From the NCBI RefSeq assembly GCF_003634455.1, contig NZ_RBLC01000001.1, positions 2,002,417 through 2,066,416 of the forward strand: a stretch of 64,000 bases of DNA, in the 5' to 3' direction. Under the pieces are notes generated by a model that did no database searches, was not told where the DNA came from, and saw nothing but the letters and a program-made list of their open reading frames with translations. Below are positions 25,116-33,512 of this stretch, one piece after another (positions within the stretch are counted from its first letter, which is position 1; the number at the start of each line of letters is the position of its first letter). Source of the stretch: Flavobacterium endophyticum (GTDB lineage Bacteria > Bacteroidota > Bacteroidia > Flavobacteriales > Flavobacteriaceae). Both the position numbers and the translations under genes were made by a program.

Positions 25116-27755
25116 ATGAACCTGAAAAATAGTTGCCTTCCCCTAAAGGCTAGATTTTTTCGACTCCTGCTTTTTCTTTTTTTCTTTTTTTCTTATAATT
25201 CTATTAATGCCCAATGTGCCGGAGAAGATGCTTCTATAACGATTTGCAATATTCCAGATACGTCCACTCAAAGCATTAATCTTTTTAATCTTCTTGGCGG
25301 TACTCCTACAGCAGGTGGTACTTGGACTGATATTCAGCAATCAGGAGGGCTAAATACTTCGACAGGAATTCTTAACGTTTGGGGCGTTAATGAAAGTGAC
25401 ACCTATGTTTTTATATATACTGTAAACGACGCTTCTTGCGCTGATAATGTCGCTACAGTTACAGTGACTATCGGAGGCTATGCGGGAGTTGACAATCCAA
25501 ATGCTTCTGCTTGTGATGATAACAGCAGCGTAAACTTATTTCAATTCTTAGGAAATTTTCCCAATCCGCAATTAAATGGCTTTTGGACCGATAACAGCGG
25601 AAGCGGTGCCTTAAGAAATCATCTTCTAGATGCAACGGTTTCCGGATTAGGAACTTTTTCTTTTACCTATACGATGCCAGCTATCGGATCTTGCCCTGCC
25701 GTTTCAGCAACGGTTGATGTAACGGTACATCCAGCTCCAGAGCCCGGTGAAACATCAGATTTGATTCTGTGTGATTCTGATGATATGTCTCCTTATACCA
25801 ATCTCAATCTGCTAGACTATATTTTCGGACAAGATCCAGGTGGGAAATGGTCTGAATCAGGAACATCTGAATTATCAGGCCCGCAAGATACTTTTATCAA
25901 TGTCCAAAATATCTATAATACCTTTGGCCCGGGAGAATACGGATTTACTTATACAGTTCAGCCTTCACATCCGGTCTGCAATCCTAAATCTTCAACGGTA
26001 AGAATAATCATAGAAGAGCAGCTAGATTTTACAGGCTCGACATTAGTAGTTGCATCAGATATTTGCGAAGATGAGATAGGAAGAGCAACTTTTGTGGCAA
26101 CGCTAACTCAAGGGGCTGAAGACATACCTGACGGGAGTTACAATCTGCAGTACCAAATTACCGGTCCGATTCCTTCAGGAAATACGATATTGGTACGATT
26201 TATTGATGGTGTTGTGACATTTCCAATACCAGCTATCTCCTTTCCGCTTGTAGGCGCCTATACTGTCAGTATCGTAAATATCCATGAAACTACAGGTTAT
26301 AATGCCTGTGACCATATCATAGGGGACATTTCAGATATTTTGAATGTATATCCATTGCCTAAAATTAATGCAGGCACTTTGACGATAGACAATGCCTGCG
26401 AAGATTCCGATGTTGAAGTACAGCTTTCTGGGAATACAAACTTAGCAGATGGAACTTATCGCATTACATATAACCTAAACGGAAGCAATTCGGCTACAGC
26501 ACAGCAAGTCATCATGACCGTCGTTGGAGGAATAGGCACTTTTATTATTCCGTCTAACCTGCTTACAGTCCAAGGCAACACTACAATTATCATAACTCAT
26601 ATTATAAATCTTCAGACGCTTTGTGAAAATACAGCTTCTTTATCTCAAGGGTTTTTGATATTGCCAAAACCAGACGTTGCAAATGTCAGAGTTGTCATTA
26701 ATGATGTTTGCGAAAATCAGCCTGTCATTGCTACTCTTTCTGGATTTGTAAACCTGTCCAGCGTCCAAATAACCTATTCTTTAAGCGGAGCCAATACGGC
26801 TACAGCAACTGCGGTATTTTCAGTGGTAAGCGGAACTGGAAGCTTTACCATACCAAGTAACTTGCTTTTGAATACGGGAACGACAACTTTTACAGTTTCT
26901 GAAATAATCAACACCGAAACCACATGTGGCGTTTCAAATCTGTCTATTACCGACAGCTTTGTCATCTACAAGCTTCCAGAAATTCCAACTACGAGCAATA
27001 GGGAATTCTGTATCAGTGAAAATGCTACAGTAGCAAACCTTGTTCCTAACGGACCACAGTATGCTTGGTATGCAGAAAACGGAACATCGCCATTGAGCAG
27101 TACGACTGTTTTGACATCAGGAAATTATTATGTTGCTGTAATTTCTTCTTTTGGATGTGTTTCCCAGAAAGCGCTGGCCGTAGTTACAATAAACGATATT
27201 CCAGCACCAACATTGGATGCGGGAGGAGAAAATTTCTGCGGATTGGATTCACCAGCACCGACTCTTTCTGATTTGGCCGCCAATGTAAACGGCTCAGGAA
27301 CGATACTTTGGTTTGATGCGTTGCAGAACGGCAACCAGCTTCCAAATTCGCAAGCATTACAAGACGGAATGACTTATTATGGATTTGATTCCTCAACAGC
27401 TTCAGGTTGTGTTTCAGAAAATGCCTTGGCTGTCACAGTTTCATTATCAGATTGCGATGGAGAAGAATACGAATTGATGATTCCCGATGGTTTTTCGCCT
27501 AATGGAGACGGAACAAACGACACATTTAATATTCCGAATATCGAATTTTTGTTTCCAAATTTCACCTTAGAAATCTACAACCGCTACGGCAATGTCATGT
27601 ATAAGGGAAATCGAGATACCCCCGATTGGGATGGAAGAAGTAGTCAGTCAGCAATAATTGATGGCGTTGCTCCAAATGGAGTCTATTTCTATATTGTTAA
27701 TTTCAATAAGGATAATAAGCCTCCACAACAAGGACGACTTTATTTAAATCGATAA
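25116..27755 (+). CDS. large repeat-rich T9SS type B cargo protein
   Basis: A signal peptide (about 1-32, with a Leu/Phe-rich core ending NAQ) leads an 879-residue beta-rich protein. It is modular: three units of about 90 residues (33-300) each with 'GG.W' and 'TYTV' landmarks and paired Cys; three units of about 100 residues (about 305-625) with SGxN.A.A and TIPSNLL repeated; two shorter Ig-like units (about 640-785); then the gliding-motility-associated C-terminal domain (about 788-879) with PDGFSPNGDGTNDTFNI and YNRYGNVMYKG, the type B T9SS sorting signal. It should be secreted across the outer membrane and may act as an adhesin. Genes for SprF-like and OmpA partners follow. Confidence 0.9.
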   Translation: MNLKNSCLPLKARFFRLLLFLFFFFSYNSINAQCAGEDASITICNIPDTSTQSINLFNLLGGTPTAGGTWTDIQQSGGLNTSTGILNVWGVNESDTYVFIYTVNDASCADNVATVTVTIGGYAGVDNPNASACDDNSSVNLFQFLGNFPNPQLNGFWTDNSGSGALRNHLLDATVSGLGTFSFTYTMPAIGSCPAVSATVDVTVHPAPEPGETSDLILCDSDDMSPYTNLNLLDYIFGQDPGGKWSESGTSELSGPQDTFINVQNIYNTFGPGEYGFTYTVQPSHPVCNPKSSTVRIIIEEQLDFTGSTLVVASDICEDEIGRATFVATLTQGAEDIPDGSYNLQYQITGPIPSGNTILVRFIDGVVTFPIPAISFPLVGAYTVSIVNIHETTGYNACDHIIGDISDILNVYPLPKINAGTLTIDNACEDSDVEVQLSGNTNLADGTYRITYNLNGSNSATAQQVIMTVVGGIGTFIIPSNLLTVQGNTTIIITHIINLQTLCENTASLSQGFLILPKPDVANVRVVINDVCENQPVIATLSGFVNLSSVQITYSLSGANTATATAVFSVVSGTGSFTIPSNLLLNTGTTTFTVSEIINTETTCGVSNLSITDSFVIYKLPEIPTTSNREFCISENATVANLVPNGPQYAWYAENGTSPLSSTTVLTSGNYYVAVISSFGCVSQKALAVVTINDIPAPTLDAGGENFCGLDSPAPTLSDLAANVNGSGTILWFDALQNGNQLPNSQALQDGMTYYGFDSSTASGCVSENALAVTVSLSDCDGEEYELMIPDGFSPNGDGTNDTFNIPNIEFLFPNFTLEIYNRYGNVMYKGNRDTPDWDGRSSQSAIIDGVAPNGVYFYIVNFNKDNKPPQQGRLYLNR

Positions 27756-27780
27756 TATACTCATCAATAATCTGAACCAG

Positions 27781-28716
27781 ATGAAACAAATACTACTTCT
27801 TATATTTCTTATAAGCTTTTTAAATAAAGTAGCAGCACAGCAAGATCCGCAGTATACTCATTATATGTACAATATGAGCGTGGTGAATCCTGCGTATGCA
27901 ACTGCAACGCCCGAAGTCCTAAATTTAGGAGGACTATACAGAACGCAGTGGGTCGGAGCAGTCGGAGCGCCAAAAACATTTACCTTTTTTGCCCATGCTC
28001 CCGCCAGCAAGAATGTCGAATTGGGTCTTTCCTTTATTTCTGACGATATTGGGGATGGAGCTAAAAAAGAAAACAACATTTTTGGCGATTTTGCTTATGT
28101 CCTGCAGTTGAATGACAAGCACAGACTTTCGCTTGGATTAAAAGGCGGAGTAACTATCTTCGAGACTAATTTTAATGGTTTTGTACTGGAAAGCGGCTCA
28201 AATAGCACAGATCCTGCCTTCGATCAAAATATCAATAGTGTTTTTCCAAACCTAGGCGCGGGAGCTTTTTATTTTACAGATAAATATTATATAGGCTTGT
28301 CTGCACCAAATCTTTTAGCAACCAAACATCTGGAAGAAAAACAGGGAATCAATAGGTTCGGTTCCGAAAATGTTCATGTTTTCTTTACGGGAGGCTATGT
28401 TTTTCAGATAAATCCTGACTTGAAATTAAAGCCGTCATTTATGGCAAAAGGCGTAAAAGGTGCTCCGGGAGTTGTTGATGTTTCAGCGAATGTCTTACTG
28501 TACGACAAATTCGAATTCGGACTTTCCTATCGACTGGATGATGCTGTCAGCGGCTTGTTTAATATCAACGTCACGCCAAGCCTTAGGGTCGGCTATGCTT
28601 ACGATTACACCGTAACCAATTTAGGAGATTTCAATTCAGGAACCCATGAAGTGTTTTTGCTGTTTGATATCAACTTTATGAAAAAAGGCTATGACAAATC
28701 TCCAAGATTCTTCTAA
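27781..28716 (+). CDS. PorP/SprF-family outer-membrane protein
   Basis: SprF-like proteins are barrels that pair with specific type B T9SS cargo proteins and help export or anchor them. The 311-residue protein has a signal peptide (about 1-19) followed at once by the family hallmark QDPQYTHYMYNMSVVNPAYA; the rest is barrel-like. It starts 25 bp after the type B cargo gene and its stop is 1 bp before the likely start of the OmpA gene. The pairing with the upstream cargo is inferred from gene order and from what is known of SprB and SprF in F. johnsoniae. Confidence 0.92.
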   Translation: MKQILLLIFLISFLNKVAAQQDPQYTHYMYNMSVVNPAYATATPEVLNLGGLYRTQWVGAVGAPKTFTFFAHAPASKNVELGLSFISDDIGDGAKKENNIFGDFAYVLQLNDKHRLSLGLKGGVTIFETNFNGFVLESGSNSTDPAFDQNINSVFPNLGAGAFYFTDKYYIGLSAPNLLATKHLEEKQGINRFGSENVHVFFTGGYVFQINPDLKLKPSFMAKGVKGAPGVVDVSANVLLYDKFEFGLSYRLDDAVSGLFNINVTPSLRVGYAYDYTVTNLGDFNSGTHEVFLLFDINFMKKGYDKSPRFF

Positions 28717-28717
28717 A

Positions 28718-30763
28718 ATGCAACGTATGAAAAGACTATTACTTATACTCGCCGTCATTCTCTGCATTCAGAATAGCAATGCACAGTCGCAAGATTTGAA
28801 ACGAGCAAACGCTTATTTCGAAAGAACTTTCTATAGCGAGGCCATTCCGCTATATGAAGATATAATCAAAGACGAGCGCACTTATGATATTGTCAAGAAT
28901 CTGGCAGACTCTTATTATTATACCAACGATCTCAAAAATGCCGAAAGATGGTATCGTTTTCTGCTTAAGAATCATGAAAAAATGATTGACGAAGAGTTTT
29001 ATTTTAGATATGTCCATGCCTTAAAAGCGGTTCGAAATTATGATGAAGCAAACGCCCTTTCAAGAAGCAGGGATGTTGAGGTTGCAGAATTTGATAAGCA
29101 AGTTGCCGTTTTAGAAAATATTGCGGCATTAGGAAATCGATTTGAAATCAAAAACTTGGCAATTAATACACCATATTCTGATTTTGGAGCCATAAAAAGA
29201 GGAACAGACTTAATTTATGCTTCCCCTAAAAAGGACAGCAAAGTCTACAAATGGAATAACGAAAATTATCTGGATTTGTTTAGCATTCCGATTGAGAGTG
29301 TCAAAAAAGGCGATTCCATAGCGATTGATTTTTCCAGTTCAGTAAATACGAAAATGCACGAATCAAATGCTGTTTTTACAAAAGATGGCAAAAAGATGTA
29401 TTTCACCAGAAATAACTTCAACAACGGAAAAAAAGGCAAGGACAAGAAAAAGGTTTCACACCTTCAGATTTTCAGTGCCGATTTTGAAAATGGCGAGTGG
29501 AAAAATATAAAAGCATTGCCTTTCAACAGTGATGATTTTTCTACAGAGCACCCTGCCTTGAGTCCCGATGAGAAGACACTTTATTTTGCTTCTGATATGC
29601 CCGGAAGCTTAGGCTCTTTCGATATTTTTTCTGTAGCTATTAACGAAGCAAGTTTTGGCACGCCGAAAAATCTCGGGCCAAATATAAACACGAAACACAA
29701 AGAACAGTTTCCGTTCGTTGCGAAAGACGGAAAACTTTACTTTTCATCTAACGGTCATTTGGGTTTTGGATCTTTAGATGTATTTGTAGCGGAAAGCAAA
29801 AATGGCGAATTTTCAAAAGCAGTAAATATTGGACTTCCAGTCAATTCTGGGTATGATGATTTTGCCTTTACCATTGACCCCGAAACAAAAGAAGGCTATT
29901 TTTCTTCAAATAGGCTAGAAGGAAAGGGCAATGACGATATTTACCAATTTAATGAAACCAAGCCATTGATAATAGAAGACTGCAAGCAGCTCATTTCCGG
30001 AATTATCACGGATGAAATTACAAAGCTTCCATTGACAGAAGCCTTAGTCATCATGCAGGATTCAAATAAAAAAGAAGTTGAAAGAAGAAGTACTGCTGCA
30101 GACGGAAAATTTGTCTTTGAAGCGGCTTGTGAAACCAGCTATACGATTCTAGCTTCTAAAGAAAAATACACCGATAATTTTAGAAGCCTAAAGCTATTAA
30201 AAGAGAGGAATAAAAATAATGATGCCTCAATGCCTTTAAAATCGTTAGCCGTTATCAAACAAGAACAAGAAGATGCAGTGCAACAGCAGAAAAAAGAGGA
30301 AGAAGCTAAAAAAGTAAAGGAAAAACAAATAGCTGAAACTGAAAAAAAGAAACGAGTTGAAAAGCTTTTAGCAGACGAAAAAGATGTGGTAAGAGACAAA
30401 GACAGATTGCTCATCAAAACAGAGCCTATCTATTTTGATTACGATTTATGGTATATCCGTAAAGAATCAAAACCGATTTTGAATAAGGTAATCGGCCTAA
30501 TGAAAAAATATCCAGACATGGTGGTTGAAATTGGCTCTCATACAGATGTCCGGGGCAATAACAAATACAATCTCGATTTGTCCGATAAAAGAGCGGCGTC
30601 AACCAGAGAATATTTTATTGAACAAGGCATTCCTGCGAGCAGGATATCTTCTCGCGGTTATGGTGAAACCGTACAAATTGTAAAATGTGTACCAGAAGAA
30701 TCGTGCAGTGAAGAACAACATGAGTTGAACCGCCGAAGTGAGTTTGTCATTAAAAATATATAG
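28718..30763 (+). CDS. PorE-like OmpA-family protein (TPR, propeller, CRD, OmpA)
   Basis: I place the start at ATG 28718, 1 bp after the sprF-like stop; an earlier ATG at 28691 lies inside that gene. About 681 residues: a signal peptide, TPR helices (about 20-125), a PD40-type beta-propeller with DEKTLYFASDMPGSLGSFDI and similar blades (about 180-420), a carboxypeptidase-regulatory domain (about 425-500), a Lys/Glu coiled stretch, and a C-terminal OmpA domain with SHTDVRGNNKYNLDLSDKRA that binds peptidoglycan. This order is the one described for the T9SS protein PorE. It likely anchors the SprF-cargo system to the cell wall. Confidence 0.9.
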   Translation: MQRMKRLLLILAVILCIQNSNAQSQDLKRANAYFERTFYSEAIPLYEDIIKDERTYDIVKNLADSYYYTNDLKNAERWYRFLLKNHEKMIDEEFYFRYVHALKAVRNYDEANALSRSRDVEVAEFDKQVAVLENIAALGNRFEIKNLAINTPYSDFGAIKRGTDLIYASPKKDSKVYKWNNENYLDLFSIPIESVKKGDSIAIDFSSSVNTKMHESNAVFTKDGKKMYFTRNNFNNGKKGKDKKKVSHLQIFSADFENGEWKNIKALPFNSDDFSTEHPALSPDEKTLYFASDMPGSLGSFDIFSVAINEASFGTPKNLGPNINTKHKEQFPFVAKDGKLYFSSNGHLGFGSLDVFVAESKNGEFSKAVNIGLPVNSGYDDFAFTIDPETKEGYFSSNRLEGKGNDDIYQFNETKPLIIEDCKQLISGIITDEITKLPLTEALVIMQDSNKKEVERRSTAADGKFVFEAACETSYTILASKEKYTDNFRSLKLLKERNKNNDASMPLKSLAVIKQEQEDAVQQQKKEEEAKKVKEKQIAETEKKKRVEKLLADEKDVVRDKDRLLIKTEPIYFDYDLWYIRKESKPILNKVIGLMKKYPDMVVEIGSHTDVRGNNKYNLDLSDKRAASTREYFIEQGIPASRISSRGYGETVQIVKCVPEESCSEEQHELNRRSEFVIKNI

Positions 30764-30767
30764 CTTA

Positions 30768-30797
30768 AAAAACCGCCAATTGGCGGTTTTTGTTTTT
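30768..30797. terminator. bidirectional terminator after the OmpA gene
   Basis: AAAAACCGCCAA followed directly by its reverse complement TTGGCGGTTTTT, with further T on plus and A on minus. It separates the plus-strand T9SS module from the convergent coiled-coil gene. Confidence 0.88.
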
Positions 30798-31315
30798 TAG
30801 GATCTTACCTTAATTAAGTTGCTTTCCTCGTTTTGAACTTTTAATTCAAGTTCCTGTATTTTGACTTCCTGTTTGCTAATCTTGATATTTTCTTCTTGAA
30901 TTTCAATAGCTGTGAGTTTGCCTTTGGCTTTCTTTTTATTGAGTTTTGCTTTATTCTTTTCTAAGGATTTTTTTTCATCTGCTAGTCTTGATTTTGCTTT
31001 AGAAACACTTTTTTCTGCAGAAAGAATTTTGCTTTGTCTTTTTTCAAATGCTTTCTTCTCACTGTCCATTTCTTTTTGAGCCTTTTCGAGCTTGCGTTGC
31101 TCTTTTTTGAATTCTGCTGCTTTTTTCTCGACATCTTTAAGAGCTTTTTTTTCGGCTTTAGCTTTTTCTTCCAACAATTTCTGTGTTTGGACTGATTGTA
31201 CGGAAGTGATGGATATGGAATCGTTCGCTAGCGTCGAAACTTCTTTGTTTTGTTGTGCGGATACTGCATTAATCCCTACGAAAAAAATTGAGGTTAAAAT
31301 AATTTTGGCTTTCAT
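30797..31315 (-). CDS. secreted lysine-rich coiled-coil protein
   Basis: A 172-residue protein with a signal peptide (about 1-20, ending AVSAQ) followed by an almost unbroken helical, Lys- and Glu-rich stretch (about 40-165) with heptad-like spacing, so a long periplasmic coiled coil is likely. It has no catalytic motif. It stands alone, converging on the OmpA gene. I recognise the type (small secreted coiled-coil proteins of flavobacteria) but no function. Confidence 0.65.
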   Translation of the reverse strand: MKAKIILTSIFFVGINAVSAQQNKEVSTLANDSISITSVQSVQTQKLLEEKAKAEKKALKDVEKKAAEFKKEQRKLEKAQKEMDSEKKAFEKRQSKILSAEKSVSKAKSRLADEKKSLEKNKAKLNKKKAKGKLTAIEIQEENIKISKQEVKIQELELKVQNEESNLIKVRS

Positions 31316-31413
31316 AATTAATTGTAATTTAGTTATGGAATAATTTAATGTTAATAAAAATAATTATAACAAATAGCATTCCATTTTTTAAATTTTATAA
31401 CATTTTATTAAAA

Positions 31414-32250
31414 ATGAGTAAAAAAGCCATACTGTATCTTCTATTATCAATAGGTGTTATAATTACCTATTTCTTCAGTAAGAATGAATCTAAAGAAATA
31501 ATAGAAAAAAAGCCTGCTGATGTTGCTGTTTCTGAAATTAAAAAAGATTCAATTTATGAGGATGTTCAAAATGCTGGTGAAAAATACCTTCCGACATCTA
31601 CAACTCATCAGCTTGTTACTCATGAAAATTATGTCTTATCTTACAATGAAAAATATGAGCAGGCAGAATGGGTTTTTTATGAAGCCAAGGTTTCAGCGAG
31701 CAGAGGTGGTGATTTTAAAAGACCTTATTTTGTTAAAGATCCTAAAGTAAAAACGGGTTCTGCCGATTGGAAAAATTATAGAAAATCAGGTTATGATAAA
31801 GGACATCTCTGTCCGGCAGGCGATATGAAATTTTCCAAACAAGCTTTTGAAGATACTTTTTATACTTCGAATATATCTCCGCAGAAAAAAGATTTCAATG
31901 CAGGTGTATGGAATAGGTTGGAACAAAAGGTACGGTATTGGGCTGACAAATATGACGGTATTTATGTCGTAACGGGCGGTATCTTATCCGATGGACTAAA
32001 AACAATCGGAAATGAAAGTGTAGCCGTGCCCAATTATTTTTATAAAGTATTGTTGGATGTTGATAATGGCCATTACAGAATGATTGGCTTTTTAGTGCCA
32101 CACGAAAACAGCCAGAAGCCGTTATACGAATTTGTAGTTCCCGTTGATGAAATTGAAAAAAAGACAGGCATTGATTTCTTTCCGATTTTGCCGGATTCTG
32201 TAGAAAACAAATTAGAAAAAAGCGGCGACTATAAAGCTTGGAGCTTTTAA
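31414..32250 (+). CDS. DNA/RNA non-specific endonuclease, membrane-anchored
   Basis: Start at ATG 31414 (MSKKAILYLLL) gives 278 residues with an N-terminal signal anchor (about 5-22). The beta-beta-alpha-metal nuclease motif reads YDKGHLCPAGDM, with catalytic His131; the family usually has DRGH, so Arg is replaced by Lys at 129. The metal-binding Asn region NISPQKKDFNAGVWNRLE follows as expected. It probably acts in the periplasm or outside, degrading nucleic acid for nutrition. It converges on rodA with 4 bp between the stops and no visible terminator there. Confidence 0.88.
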   Translation: MSKKAILYLLLSIGVIITYFFSKNESKEIIEKKPADVAVSEIKKDSIYEDVQNAGEKYLPTSTTHQLVTHENYVLSYNEKYEQAEWVFYEAKVSASRGGDFKRPYFVKDPKVKTGSADWKNYRKSGYDKGHLCPAGDMKFSKQAFEDTFYTSNISPQKKDFNAGVWNRLEQKVRYWADKYDGIYVVTGGILSDGLKTIGNESVAVPNYFYKVLLDVDNGHYRMIGFLVPHENSQKPLYEFVVPVDEIEKKTGIDFFPILPDSVENKLEKSGDYKAWSF

Positions 32251-32254
32251 GAGC

Positions 32255-33508
32255 TTACCATTCATTCACTTTGTTGGCATCCATCTTGATAAAGATGAAC
32301 AACAGTATGCTGAAGGCAAAAAGACTCGAGCCTCCATACGAAAAGAAAGGAAGCGGTACCCCGATTGTTGGGAAGAGTCGGATAAGCATTGAGATATTTA
32401 CAATAAAGTGGGCAAATAAGAATGTAGCGACACAATAGCCATAAACTCGGCTGAATTTGGTCTTTTGGTTTTCCGCTAGATAAATAATCCGAAGGAAAAG
32501 CGATATGAATAAGGCAATAACTACAATGGCTCCAACAAAGCCCCATTCTTCACCAACTGTCGTAAAAATGTAATCGGTATGCTGTTCAGGAACGAAGCCT
32601 CCTTTGGTCTGTGTGCCTTCGAGAAAGCCTTTTCCGAACCAACCGCCCGAACCAATCGCAATCATGGACTGATTCAAATTGTATCCTTCGTTTTTTAAAT
32701 CGACATTCTCTCCAAATAATACATTAATCCTATCTTTCTGATGGGCTTCTAGGACATTGTCATAGACAAAGTCTACAGAATACGTAAATCCAGCGATTAG
32801 GACAAAAATCACGGCTGAAGCAATAGGATTTCGATTAATCCTTTTCGATAGCAAAAACTGAATCGAAATAATAGCAAATGCTATAATTAATACGAAATGT
32901 GGTTCAATAAGCAATGCCATAAAAAACAAGAGAATGGCAGAAAAGCCAGTCCATAAATACCAAGAAGGCAATCCTTCGCGATATAGAACAAAAATCAAGG
33001 CCACAAAAATCATTGCAGTTCCTGTATCATGTACTAGAATCAGCAACAATGGGACTCCCATGATTACAAAAGCCTTTAGTTGGTCATTGAAATTCTTTAA
33101 GTTGACTTGAACATCACTCAGATATTTTGCTAAAAGTAGCGCTGTTGAGGTTTTGACGAATTCCGAAGGTTGCAAAGTAAAACCACCAATGCTGTACCAA
33201 TTGGTCTGCCCTTTGATGGTCTTTCCAAACACGAAGAGCCCTAGCAAGGATACCAAGCCGATAATATAAAAGACGAAGGCATACTTTTCATAAATTTTGG
33301 CATCAACCGTAAGCACTACTAAAACCAGTGGAATCGTGAGGCAGATAAAAAGAATCTGTTTTCCGTAAATCTGATCGATGTCAAAAATTGAGGTTTCTTC
33401 AAGAGGCAGAGAAGCAGAATAAATATTCAGCCAACCCATTATTACCAAAATGATAAATAGGAGAATTGTAATCCAGTCGATATTATTTGTTACGCTTTGG
33501 TTTTTCAT
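32255..33508 (-). CDS. rodA: rod-shape glycosyltransferase RodA
   Basis: RodA is the SEDS-family peptidoglycan polymerase of the elongation complex and works with PBP2. The 417-residue protein has about ten membrane helices and family wording: QTNWYSIGGFTLQPSEFVK, KPxLxLxLVHDTGTAMIF-like LLLILVHDTGTAMIF, IAIGSGGWFGKGFLEGTQ, and FVPEQHTDYIFTTVGEEWGF. It starts 4 bp after mrdA ends, the last gene of the mreB-to-rodA operon. Confidence 0.95.
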   Translation of the reverse strand: MKNQSVTNNIDWITILLFIILVIMGWLNIYSASLPLEETSIFDIDQIYGKQILFICLTIPLVLVVLTVDAKIYEKYAFVFYIIGLVSLLGLFVFGKTIKGQTNWYSIGGFTLQPSEFVKTSTALLLAKYLSDVQVNLKNFNDQLKAFVIMGVPLLLILVHDTGTAMIFVALIFVLYREGLPSWYLWTGFSAILLFFMALLIEPHFVLIIAFAIISIQFLLSKRINRNPIASAVIFVLIAGFTYSVDFVYDNVLEAHQKDRINVLFGENVDLKNEGYNLNQSMIAIGSGGWFGKGFLEGTQTKGGFVPEQHTDYIFTTVGEEWGFVGAIVVIALFISLFLRIIYLAENQKTKFSRVYGYCVATFLFAHFIVNISMLIRLFPTIGVPLPFFSYGGSSLFAFSILLFIFIKMDANKVNEW

Positions 33509-33512
33509 AATA

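Noticed and set aside
28691-28717. Earlier ATG (28691) for the OmpA-family gene
   Set aside because: It overlaps the end of the SprF-like gene and adds a polar tail before the signal peptide; ATG 28718 follows the stop directly.
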